The notes beneath the pieces are model-generated. The model saw only the letters and a list, made by a program, of their open reading frames with translations. It was not told the DNA's origin and made no database searches. This document shows positions 1 through 6,044 of a stretch of 7,506 nt of DNA, piece by piece. Source of the stretch: Candidatus Zixiibacteriota bacterium (lineage in GTDB: Bacteria > Zixibacteria > MSB-5A5 > JAABVY01); assembly GCA_011777135.1 (NCBI GenBank), contig JAABVY010000320.1:2122-9627 (forward strand), written 5' to 3'. A program made the position numbers and the translations under genes. Position 1 is the first letter of the stretch. The number at the start of each line of letters is the position of its first letter.

Positions 1-668
1 AGCGGCCTTTTTTTGTTGTGTATATCCGAGGGACCGTCAAGAGTGATCTGGATATTACTGACCTTGAAGTCATTTACAAGACGGTCGGTATTTTCTTTCG
101 TAAGGAGATAGCCGTTTGTGATCATTGAGGCATTGAACCCAAATTTGTACTCCTCTCCCAGATCCAGCATGGATTCGGTCAAATCTTCAATAATTTCCAT
201 TGCCAGAAGAGGTTCGCCTCCGTACCAGTTTATATCCAGGCTGCGCAACCCCACCGCCCGGGTCTCAATGAAATCCAGGATAGATTCGATGGTCTCGGGC
301 TGCATTCGGCCTTTCTTATTACCTTCATAGCAATATCCGCAATCCATGTTGCATGCCAGAGTGGGAGCTATCGATAAGCCCAGTGAACTCTGGTCGAATC
401 TGGCCATGTGGTGCTGGAATTTCAGCTCTTCCAGTTCGTCATAATAGTCATGATATATGAATCTGCCGTATTCAAGCTGTCTCACCAGATGCGATTCTTC
501 CGGGGTAAATCCGGACTCATCGCCATCCCGGATTTTCTCAAAAACACTCTGACAGGTTCGATAGTTCTTCTCATCCATTAAACCGAGAGCGCCGCTGCGA
601 GCACTATGGGCAATATAACGGCCGTCTCCCATTGGCATGATGTGATTATACTTGGATATTTTGTACAT
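1..668 (-). CDS. Radical SAM peptide maturase, N-terminal part (runs off the left edge)
   Basis: Seen: 222 residues are readable before the window ends. A 95-residue N-terminal region (…DGRYIAHSARSGALGLMD…) precedes the radical SAM core. The core has C106-x3-C110-x2-C113-Tyr for the 4Fe-4S cluster that binds SAM, WYGGEPLL at 148-155, ITNGYLL at 183-189 and TLDGP at 209-213. Known: this order is typical of SPASM-type radical SAM enzymes that modify ribosomal peptides, whose N-terminal region often resembles a PqqD/RRE peptide-binding domain. Any SPASM or twitch cluster would lie beyond base 1 and cannot be seen. The ATG at 668 is the first usable start after an in-frame stop; the site before it is weak (GGGA, eight bases away). 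Context: it is co-directional with two paralogous Cys-rich peptides 254 and 527 bases upstream, so cytoplasmic maturation of those peptides is inferred. The radical SAM call is near certain; the maturase role is likely. Confidence 0.93.
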   Translation of the reverse strand, partial: MYKISKYNHIMPMGDGRYIAHSARSGALGLMDEKNYRTCQSVFEKIRDGDESGFTPEESHLVRQLEYGRFIYHDYYDELEELKFQHHMARFDQSSLGLSIAPTLACNMDCGYCYEGNKKGRMQPETIESILDFIETRAVGLRSLDINWYGGEPLLAMEIIEDLTESMLDLGEEYKFGFNASMITNGYLLTKENTDRLVNDFKVSNIQITLDGPSDIHNKKRP

Positions 669-704
669 GTTAAAATCCCGAATAGTCTTTAATCTTCAAT
701 CGAT

Positions 705-720
705 TCATAAAAATTTATGA
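705..720. promoter_or_regulatory. Perfect 7-2-7 dyad upstream of the radical SAM gene, possible operator
   Basis: TCATAAA and its reverse complement TTTATGA flank a two-base centre, ending 36 bases before the ATG of the radical SAM gene. A short symmetric AT-rich site in this place fits a repressor or activator site. It could also be chance in an AT-rich spacer, and no matching promoter hexamers are obvious. Confidence 0.3.
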
Positions 721-840
721 TGTGCCGCAGTCGAAGACCTCTGGATTTTGCATTTGAAGCGATTCCCGCATGGAAACACAAAATCCGCCTAAGGAATTAT
801 TAAAATTGGAAAAAGCCTTGAAAACGTCTTTCGCGATAAA

Positions 841-870
841 GCTATTCCCGAGCAACGCCGTGTGAATAGC
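841..870 (-). terminator. Weak hairpin downstream of precursor peptide A
   Basis: GCTATTC (841-847) pairs perfectly with GAATAGC (864-870) across a 16-base loop. Read on the minus strand, the stem is followed by TTTATC. It lies about 50 bases after the stop of peptide A. The short stem and long loop make it at most a weak terminator or an RNA-processing site. Confidence 0.25.
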
Positions 871-921
871 CTGTTACTTCCAAATCGGAAAAACGCTTAG
901 TCCACCGTTACAAAAAGAGTA

Positions 922-1044
922 TTAGATCTCTATCGGTCCCGGGGGAACACCATACATTGGGTATACGATCCGTTTGCACAGTGTTGAGCACTTGAGCGGA
1001 CACCAGCCCGCGGTGATTTCCATAGGGTCAATAAGATAGTTCAT
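922..1044 (-). CDS. Precursor peptide A: 40-residue CX3CX3C peptide of a predicted RiPP
   Basis: Seen: the ATG at 1044 has AGGAGG four bases before it, giving 40 residues. An ATG at 1107 in the same frame lacks this site and adds residues absent from the paralogue. The peptide begins MNYLIDPMEIT, continues GWCPLKC (13-19) and TLCK (21-24), and ends YPMYGVPPGPIEI. Cysteines 15, 19 and 23 are spaced i, i+4, i+8, so they would share one face of a helix. Residues 1-34 match the peptide at 1302-1195 at 26 positions, with most shared residues encoded by different synonymous codons. This indicates selection on the protein. There is no signal peptide and no Gly-Gly leader site. Inferred role: substrate of the radical SAM enzyme downstream, for example thioether formation at the cysteines. 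The family is not one I recognise, so the modification and final activity are unknown. Confidence 0.82.
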   Translation of the reverse strand: MNYLIDPMEITAGWCPLKCSTLCKRIVYPMYGVPPGPIEI

Positions 1045-1158
1045 GCTTCCTCCTCTCATTTTCCCATTATAGGTTCGGCTCGGTTTTCCGTTACTGCGGC
1101 ACATCAAAATGTTTCGATATCAGTATGTGAAATCGAAGCTGCTTATGCCTTTCAGAAC

Positions 1159-1186
1159 AAAACCAGGATAATAGCAGCCTGGTTTT
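1159..1186 (-). terminator. Hairpin terminator or attenuator between the two precursor peptides
   Basis: AAAACCAGG and CCTGGTTTT form a perfect nine-base-pair stem around a ten-base loop, starting nine bases after the stop codon of peptide B. On the minus strand the 3' arm ends in TTTTGTT, giving the U-rich tail of an intrinsic terminator. With only five G-C/C-G pairs it is modest and may let some transcripts continue into peptide A and the maturase gene. The stem is symmetric and could work in either direction, but nothing on the plus strand needs it. Confidence 0.6.
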
Positions 1187-1194
1187 AAATTTTT

Positions 1195-1302
1195 CTAAAT
1201 AGGCACCCCGTACATCGGGTAAGCAATGTTTTTACAAAGAGTTGTGCACTTAAGCGGGCACCATCCCTGAGTAATATCCATGGGATCAATGATGAAATCC
1301 AT
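1195..1302 (-). CDS. Precursor peptide B: 35-residue CX3CX3C paralogue of peptide A
   Basis: Seen: the ATG at 1302 follows an excellent AGGAGGTG site five bases upstream. The product has 35 residues: MDFIIDPMDIT, then GWCPLKC (13-19), TLCK (21-24) and a C-terminal YPMYGVPI. It ends six residues after YPMY starts, so it lacks the PGPIEI tail of peptide A. The differences from A within residues 1-34 are N/D, Y/F, L/I, E/D, A/Q, S/T, R/N and V/A. The IDPM and IT block could be the maturase recognition segment and the GWCPLKC to YPMYGVP block the core; this split is inference. It is the first peptide gene after a promoter candidate at 1518-1545 and a dyad at 1351-1371. It is too short for most gene callers, so it is likely unannotated in databases. 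Confidence 0.82.
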   Translation of the reverse strand: MDFIIDPMDITQGWCPLKCTTLCKNIAYPMYGVPI

Positions 1303-1350
1303 TTACACCTCCTCTCCTGGATTTGAATCCCTTTACCTTACAACGAACTG

Positions 1351-1371
1351 TCTGTCACACTGCGTGACAGA
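1351..1371. promoter_or_regulatory. Perfect 8-5-8 inverted repeat upstream of peptide B
   Basis: TCTGTCAC (1351-1358) and GTGACAGA (1364-1371) are exact reverse complements around five bases, about 50 bases upstream of the start of peptide B. As DNA this has the form of a dimeric regulator's operator. As RNA it would be a tight hairpin in the leader of the peptide transcript. It is not followed by a U-run on the minus strand, so it is not a terminator. Confidence 0.5.
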
Positions 1372-1517
1372 ACAAACATTTTACACACCTTACAAAGAGC
1401 GTGCTGAAGAATCATTTAGGAGCAGTCCCAAGGTAAAGATGTCAATAACCCGGTGCATGCGGCCTTCCAGACCTTGTTAAGTTGCTTTTCATCCCGTTAC
1501 AAAAATGAGGTAAATGT

Positions 1518-1545
1518 AATTTAGCATCTACCCCATCAAAGTCAA
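1518..1545 (-). promoter_or_regulatory. Promoter candidate for the precursor peptide operon
   Basis: Read on the minus strand, TTGACT (1545-1540) is followed after 16 bases by TAAATT (1523-1518), which is preceded by TGC and so has an extended -10 form. The predicted start is near 1511, giving a leader of about 210 bases before peptide B. The hexamers match the sigma-70 type consensus at five and four of six positions. Promoter rules of this lineage are not well known, so this is tentative. Confidence 0.42.
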
Positions 1546-1614
1546 GAGCTTTTTGAACAATGATGCCAGGGTGTGTTTTTTTGTTGCCATCTGATTAAGG
1601 CTGTCATGTTATTC

Positions 1615-2352
1615 TCAGTAGTCGAAGAGGATCGGGTACTCAGAGACAGGAATTTCATGCAAAACCGTACTGTCGTTGTCTCTTTTGGCTGCAAGACGGG
1701 CTTCGTATTCGCCTCTTTTCCGAAGCCTGTACTGCGTCCAGTTGTATGGGTGAATAGTAACATGATGGCAGATTCTAACCTCGTATTCGGGGCTCAAGAG
1801 GGTCCAGTGCGAGACAATCCAGATTTGGGGATATGTATTGTAGCAATACCAATCCTGAGCAGACAAATCGGAATATTCGGAATGATTTTTCATAAGCCAC
1901 TCTGTGAAACCGGGAAGATACTGAAGTGCACTTTCGGGAATACATGGGAACCATTGCATTATTTCCACCTGCAGAAATATAGATTGTGAAACTCCATGAT
2001 TGGAAGCCCTCACCTCCAGCAGGTAAATCCTTATTTCACTGGTGCTGTCAGGATTTATAGTTATCTCGGCCACATCTGAATCCAGATACAATTCAGTTTT
2101 GTCCAGATGAGCCTGGAGGCAGTCATCAGCCTGAAGACCCAGATAGACTGGACCTTTCAGATCGGTTCCCGGCACGAGTCTGATGATAAAAACCCCTCCG
2201 CCTCCCTGGATGCTCCTGATGTAATCATACTTTGCCTCGATTAAAAGGCTGATCCTTTTCATCCTTTCAGGCTCTGTTCCTTTTTCTGCCGAGCAGCCGA
2301 TAATGAATAAAGCAGGTAGGAGCCACACTAATTTATAGTGCCATTTACGCAT
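1615..2352 (-). CDS. Lipoprotein of unknown function, 245 residues
   Basis: Seen: the start chosen is the ATG at 2352, preceded by GGAG seven bases upstream. It yields a classic lipoprotein signal: MRKWHYK, a hydrophobic stretch, then the lipobox FIIGC with the lipidated Cys at residue 20. An ATG further upstream at 2397 would add 15 residues before the signal and is unlikely. The mature protein is mixed alpha/beta with no repeats. Its C-terminal half is rich in aromatic residues and Trp, and carries four cysteines in CIP, WYCYN and ICHHV. It ends HEIPVSEYPILFDY. I recognise no domain. The protein is predicted to be anchored to an envelope membrane facing the periplasm or surface. It lies upstream of and co-directional with the RiPP precursor genes but has a 312-base gap and its own promoter candidate, so a shared function is only possible. 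Confidence 0.8.
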   Translation of the reverse strand: MRKWHYKLVWLLPALFIIGCSAEKGTEPERMKRISLLIEAKYDYIRSIQGGGGVFIIRLVPGTDLKGPVYLGLQADDCLQAHLDKTELYLDSDVAEITINPDSTSEIRIYLLEVRASNHGVSQSIFLQVEIMQWFPCIPESALQYLPGFTEWLMKNHSEYSDLSAQDWYCYNTYPQIWIVSHWTLLSPEYEVRICHHVTIHPYNWTQYRLRKRGEYEARLAAKRDNDSTVLHEIPVSEYPILFDY

Positions 2353-2465
2353 AACACTTCTCCGTCTATATAGGTTGGAAGGTCCGAATGAGGTCAAAGA
2401 GGAAGAAATTCCGGGCCTGTCCTTTTTGACGAAAATTGGATTAGATTGTTTATTTTAATTTCAAT

Positions 2466-2495
2466 ATTATATTTCAGGCACAAGGAGACTTTGAA
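2466..2495 (-). promoter_or_regulatory. Promoter candidate for the lipoprotein gene in a divergent intergenic region
   Basis: On the minus strand TTCAAA (2495-2490) is followed after 18 bases by a perfect TATAAT (2471-2466), placing a transcript start about 100 bases before the lipoprotein ATG. The region 2353-2576 separates two divergent genes and is AT-rich. I could not identify a convincing plus-strand promoter for the amidase gene within it. Confidence 0.4.
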
Positions 2496-2576
2496 AAAAC
2501 TTGATCTTTAAACATGAAAACCGCAATTTGAGAAAAACAAACATAAAATGTCGTCTTTAAATTCGGGGAGAGAAGT

Positions 2577-4244
2577 ATGAGAAAGCTCACAATATTATTG
2601 AGCATTTGCATGATTTCCTTATTTGCCTGCCCGCTTGAATCACGGGAGGATTCCGACACTCTTGAGATTACCAAAGAGGATGTTGTTAAGGCACAGGAGT
2701 TAATCGGGTTTGAGTTTACGGAGTCAGAGATTGACTCCATGCTGGAGGAGCTCAATACAAATCTTGGATTTTATAGTGATATGCGCCAGGTCGAGATCGA
2801 TAATTCGGTACCGCCGGCTTTAATATTCAACCCAATTCTCGCGGGAATGGAATTCGAGACTGAAGAAAAACCAATCAAATTATCAGCTGCTGGTAATGTC
2901 AAACGTCCGGATGATTCTGATGATCTGGCTTTCTATTCAGTGCGCGATCTGGCCGAGCTTGTCAGGACCCGGCAGGTAACCTCTATGGAGCTGACTGAAC
3001 TAGCCCTGGAGCGGCTGAAAAAATACGATCCTCAGCTTCATTGCGTGGTCACTTTGACCGAAGATCTGGCTTTGGAGCAGGCAGCGCGGGCTGATGCCGA
3101 AATTGCGGCCGGAAAATATCGCGGACCGTTACATGGCATACCCTATGGGGCCAAGGACCTCCTGGCGGTAAAAGAATACAAGACTACATGGGGTGCTGAA
3201 CCATATAAGGAGCAAATCATAGATTATGATGCGACAGTAATCCAGAAGCTTGAAGACGCCGGGGCGGTACTGGTGGCAAAGTTGTCATTGGGAGCGCTGG
3301 CATGGGGGGATGTCTGGTTTAAAGATACTACACGTAATCCGTGGAATCTGGAACAGGGATCCAGCGGATCGTCAGCCGGTTCGGCGGCCGCAGTCTCAGC
3401 AGGACTGGTGTCGTTTGCAATCGGCACCGAGACCTGGGGTTCGATTGTCTCGCCCTCCACCAGATGCGGTACCACGGGTCTTCGTCCGAGCTTTGGACGG
3501 GTCAGCCGTACCGGGGCCATGGCCTTGAGCTGGTCGATGGATAAGATCGGGCCGATCTGCCGTACGGTGGAGGATTGCGCGATTGTCTTTGATGCCATAC
3601 GCGGCCCGGATGGATTGGATCAGAGCGTGACGGATCTGCCATTCAATTATGACCATCAGCTTTTTCCTGATCAGGTGAGAATCGGCTATCTCAAGAAAGA
3701 TTTTGAAAATGATACGATGTATTATGCCCAAAATATGACCGCGCTTGAGATGATGCGCGCGCTAGGATTTGATTTGGTTGAAATAGATTTGCCTGATATG
3801 CCTGTAAATCCGATGCAAATTGTTCTTTCAGCGGAGGCCGCGGCGGCATTTGATGAGTTGACGAGATCAGGAAGGGATGATTTAATGGTGAGGCAGATCA
3901 AGAATGCCTGGCCCAATGTTTTTCGCGCCAGCCGTTTTATTCCGGCGGTTGAATATATCCAGGCTAATCGGCTGAGGGAGATGGCTGTCGATAGCATGGC
4001 TGTTATTATGGAGAATATCGATGTCTATATATCGCCCACCTTCGAGGGTGATAATTTGCTTCTGACAAACCTGACCGGGCATCCCTGTGTGGCACTTCCC
4101 AATGGTTTTGCTGAGAACGGCACTCCGGTAAGCATTACATTTATAGGCGGATTATATGACGAGGCTACTCTTCTGTCTGTGGCAAAGATGTACCAGGATG
4201 CAACTGAATTTCATCTCAAGCATCCGCCGCTTTTTGAGGAGTGA
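2577..4244 (+). CDS. Exported amidase-signature family hydrolase, probable lipoprotein
   Basis: Seen: 555 residues, with GGAG six bases before the ATG. An N-terminal hydrophobic signal ends in LFAC with Cys18, a near-lipobox (Phe at -2 is unusual). A charged linker of about 95 residues precedes the amidase fold at about 120-545. Catalytic residues can be placed: Lys193 in GIPYGAKD, cis-Ser265 in QGSSGSSAGSAAAV and nucleophile Ser289 in GTETWGSIVSPS. The 24-residue spacing between the two serines matches that of fatty acid amide hydrolase. Odd: the usual DTGGSIRxP is ETWGSIVSP, so Gly is replaced by Trp and Arg is absent next to the nucleophile. Known: the family cleaves linear amides and includes GatA, FAAH and peptide amidases. 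Absence of gatB/gatC and the export signal argue against GatA. It acts in the envelope on an unknown amide. It heads a likely three-gene operon. Confidence 0.93.
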   Translation: MRKLTILLSICMISLFACPLESREDSDTLEITKEDVVKAQELIGFEFTESEIDSMLEELNTNLGFYSDMRQVEIDNSVPPALIFNPILAGMEFETEEKPIKLSAAGNVKRPDDSDDLAFYSVRDLAELVRTRQVTSMELTELALERLKKYDPQLHCVVTLTEDLALEQAARADAEIAAGKYRGPLHGIPYGAKDLLAVKEYKTTWGAEPYKEQIIDYDATVIQKLEDAGAVLVAKLSLGALAWGDVWFKDTTRNPWNLEQGSSGSSAGSAAAVSAGLVSFAIGTETWGSIVSPSTRCGTTGLRPSFGRVSRTGAMALSWSMDKIGPICRTVEDCAIVFDAIRGPDGLDQSVTDLPFNYDHQLFPDQVRIGYLKKDFENDTMYYAQNMTALEMMRALGFDLVEIDLPDMPVNPMQIVLSAEAAAAFDELTRSGRDDLMVRQIKNAWPNVFRASRFIPAVEYIQANRLREMAVDSMAVIMENIDVYISPTFEGDNLLLTNLTGHPCVALPNGFAENGTPVSITFIGGLYDEATLLSVAKMYQDATEFHLKHPPLFEE

Positions 4245-4337
4245 ATGCAGCATATAGAATAAATGAACAAAATCGGGATGCTGCCGTATGGATAAAAAAG
4301 CCTGTTTGGAATTTATAATGATTACGGGAGGATATTC

Positions 4338-5375
4338 ATGAAATCGCTGCTATTGCTGACTGCTATCACAGCCTTGATTTTGGCACCGCACTGTGACCTT
4401 TTGGCTCAGAATCGTCATGAGAATTTCGAAAGCTACGCCCAAGTCCGGGATAGCCTTGATATTCTTTATGATCTGGAGAAATATACAGAAGCCATTGACC
4501 TTATAAAGTCTGTATATGGCCTTTTTCCTGAGGATGATTTCGAGCTGACCAGATCGCATGCCCTTTTCTGCCGCATGGCCGGGCTTTACGAAGAATGTAT
4601 GGATGTTTTCGAAGCAGGACATGAACAAGGATATTTCTATTTCATTATTCCCCGGATGCAGAAGTATGAACCATTTTCGGAGTTTGAGAGGTTTGATGAT
4701 ATTGTCACCGAGGATGCACGCTTACGGAAAGAGGCCAATAAAGGGTCAAAGACTCTAATGGCAATTGAAATACCGGACGATTACTCGCCGGACAGAAGAT
4801 ATCCGCTCATGGTTGTCCTGCATGGAGGAGGAAGTTCGATTGATAGGGCCAAAAAACACTGGCACTCTGCGAAGCTAAGTAATGAGTACATCGTAGCTTT
4901 CCTGCAATCCTATATGTATATGGACCTGATAACCTTTGGGTGGCGCACGTCAGATAAGCGTGCACATGGAGACATTAAGAAAATCTATGATGATCTTATG
5001 GGCAATTACTCGATAGACTCTGCAAGAGTCGTAATTGCTGGAATCTCAGCAGGAGGTTCGATGGCCTTCGACCTCGTAATAAATAATATAATTCCGGTGG
5101 CGGGAGTGTTTGGTGTATGCCCGGGCAAGCCGCAGGATTTTGAATCGGCTAATATCACTGCAGCCGGTAGAAAAAATGTCAGAGCATATATTCTGGGCGG
5201 CGAGACCGATTTCTATCTTTCAAATCAGAATGAGATGGCCGAGGCCTTTAAGACATCAGGTCTGAAATATGAGCAAGTAGTGATTGAAGGTTTAGGGCAT
5301 GATTACCCCGAGGATTTTGCCAGGTGGATTGATACTGCGCTGGATTTCCTGATAGATTATAAAAAGCATATGTGA
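4338..5375 (+). CDS. Exported alpha/beta-hydrolase esterase with an N-terminal helical extension
   Basis: Seen: 345 residues, with GGGAGG six bases before the ATG. A signal peptide covers roughly residues 1-24 and ends LLAQ. Residues 30-135 are helix-rich with a TPR-like spacing (EAIDLIKSVYGLFPEDD, then FCRMAGLYEECMDVF). The catalytic domain follows: oxyanion-loop HGGG at 162-165, nucleophile Ser237 in GISAGG, acid Asp291 in GGETD and His321 in GLGHD. Known: this arrangement is that of the esterase, PHB-depolymerase-like or phospholipase/carboxylesterase group. The substrate cannot be read from sequence. It lies 93 bases after the amidase and 15 bases before the DinB gene and is probably co-transcribed with both. 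Cleavage of ester-linked material in the periplasm or outside the cell is inferred. Confidence 0.9.
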   Translation: MKSLLLLTAITALILAPHCDLLAQNRHENFESYAQVRDSLDILYDLEKYTEAIDLIKSVYGLFPEDDFELTRSHALFCRMAGLYEECMDVFEAGHEQGYFYFIIPRMQKYEPFSEFERFDDIVTEDARLRKEANKGSKTLMAIEIPDDYSPDRRYPLMVVLHGGGSSIDRAKKHWHSAKLSNEYIVAFLQSYMYMDLITFGWRTSDKRAHGDIKKIYDDLMGNYSIDSARVVIAGISAGGSMAFDLVINNIIPVAGVFGVCPGKPQDFESANITAAGRKNVRAYILGGETDFYLSNQNEMAEAFKTSGLKYEQVVIEGLGHDYPEDFARWIDTALDFLIDYKKHM

Positions 5376-5390
5376 GAGATTATTGCTTAT

Positions 5391-5951
5391 TTGGAATATG
5401 TGATAAGAGAGGATGCAGATAAGGTGAATATCCTGGATCACTTGAAGGAAATGTTCAGGCATATGTACTGGGCTGACGCACAAGTATGGAATGCTGTGCT
5501 GTCAACGCCGGATGCGGAGAAAAATAACAGGCTCAGGACCCAATTATTCCAGATCCACACTGCCCAGTATGCTTTTGGCCAGGTATGGCTGAAAAAACCT
5601 CTGGAGATTCCGGAGATAGATAAGTTCAGGAGTCTGGAGGAAATGGCACGTTGGGCCTGCAAATCACAGGATTTGCTGGAGAAATTCGTGAAAAATGTTG
5701 AAGGGGAAGATCTGGACCAGCCTGTTGAACTTCCCTGGGCCCACAGGCTGGAAGAAGTATTCGGGAAAAAACCGGCTGCCAGCACGCTCGCCGAGACCAT
5801 GATTCAGGTCGCCAGCCACAGTTCACACCATCGGGGACAGGTCTGTACCAGCATTCGCAAGTCCGGCGGTGAACCGCCGCTCATAGACTTCATTGCCTGG
5901 GTCTGGTTCGATAAACCAAAGGCGCAATGGCCGGCTATTGATAGCGAGTAA
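5391..5951 (+). CDS. DinB-fold metal-binding protein
   Basis: Seen: up to 186 residues with the DinB four-helix pattern: LDHLKEMFRHMYWADAQVW near the N-terminus, then His56 in FQIHTAQYAFG, and His143 and His147 in ASHSSHHRGQ. These three histidines are the usual divalent-metal ligands. There is no signal peptide, so it is cytoplasmic. Known: the family contains bacillithiol- and mycothiol-dependent transferases and many uncharacterised proteins; despite the name it is unrelated to DNA polymerase IV. The start is uncertain. TTG at 5391 is the longest, GTG at 5400 is possible, and GTG at 5424 has GAGAGGA ten bases upstream and begins right at the conserved helix. No in-frame ATG occurs before Met21. 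It starts 15 bases after the esterase stop, so translation is probably coupled in one operon. The reaction is unknown. Confidence 0.9.
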   Translation: MEYVIREDADKVNILDHLKEMFRHMYWADAQVWNAVLSTPDAEKNNRLRTQLFQIHTAQYAFGQVWLKKPLEIPEIDKFRSLEEMARWACKSQDLLEKFVKNVEGEDLDQPVELPWAHRLEEVFGKKPAASTLAETMIQVASHSSHHRGQVCTSIRKSGGEPPLIDFIAWVWFDKPKAQWPAIDSE

Positions 5952-6000
5952 AGATCGAATGGATTTTGGATAAAATCAGTCGCCTTTGGAAACATTTGCC

Positions 6001-6019
6001 TATACGAATATTTATATAT
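6001..6019. promoter_or_regulatory. AT-rich operator copy 1, upstream of the ArsR-type repressor gene
   Basis: The pattern TATNCGNATATTTATATAT occurs here and again at 6377-6395, with 17 of 19 bases identical. This copy ends 25 bases before the repressor ATG and just before its AAGGAGG site at 6027-6033. A -35-like TTGGAA at 5986-5991 with TATTTA at 6009-6014 would place the element over the -10 region, where a bound repressor blocks transcription. Autoregulation by the neighbouring ArsR-type protein is inferred. Confidence 0.55.
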
Positions 6020-6044
6020 ATAATGGAAGGAGGTTAAAGAATAT

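Larger units (their letters stand above)
669..921. other. Non-coding spacer between precursor peptide A and the radical SAM gene
   Basis: I find no gene here of 253 bases on either strand. The longest minus-strand frame with an ATG is 18 codons (771-715) and lacks a ribosome binding site close to the start. No third copy of the IDPM or YPMYGVP motifs occurs. The spacer holds two dyads listed separately, at 841-870 and 705-720. Its length suggests the radical SAM gene may be transcribed separately or by partial read-through from the peptide genes. Confidence 0.6.
1303..1614. other. Leader and intergenic region before the precursor peptides
   Basis: These 312 bases lie between the lipoprotein stop and peptide B. 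I find no convincing gene. They contain a minus-strand promoter candidate (1518-1545), a perfect dyad (1351-1371) and the Shine-Dalgarno site of peptide B. Short minus-strand frames in between, of about 22-25 codons, have no ribosome binding site and no recognisable similarity. If the promoter is real, the peptide transcript has a leader of about 200 bases, long enough for structured regulation. Confidence 0.55.

Noticed and set aside
715..771. An 18-codon minus-strand frame in the spacer before the radical SAM gene, considered as a third precursor peptide.
   Set aside because: It has no Shine-Dalgarno site near the ATG, only one Cys, and none of the motifs shared by the two precursors.
1045..1107. 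A 21-residue N-terminal extension of precursor peptide A from an upstream in-frame ATG.
   Set aside because: The ATG at 1044 has AGGAGG right before it, and the extension is absent in the paralogue, whose start aligns exactly with the shorter form.
1280..1480. A plus-strand frame of 66 codons overlapping the start of precursor peptide B.
   Set aside because: It has no ribosome binding site and its composition is unlike a protein. It overlaps the well-supported minus-strand peptide start and the dyad.
905..1505. A 12-base exact repeat, CCGTTACAAAAA, at 905-916 and 1494-1505, flanking the precursor peptide region.
   Set aside because: One or two exact 12-base repeats are expected by chance in a window of this size, and the flanks do not match beyond a few bases. 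No sign of a mobile element or attachment site.
1372..1517. Possible decayed gene in the leader region, from short minus-strand frames including one starting DEKQLNKVWKAAC.
   Set aside because: The frame is only about 24 codons between stops, without a start codon or ribosome site, and I could not link it to a family with any confidence.
3224..3598. Long minus- and plus-strand frames inside the amidase gene.
   Set aside because: They are in the shadow of the conserved catalytic region of the amidase and encode low-complexity, Pro/Ala/Arg-rich sequence without motifs or start signals.
4247..4284. Inverted repeat GCAGCAT / ATGCTGC between the amidase and esterase genes, considered as a terminator.
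   Set aside because: The loop is 24 bases and no T-run follows, so it would not terminate transcription; the short gap and good downstream ribosome site fit an operon.
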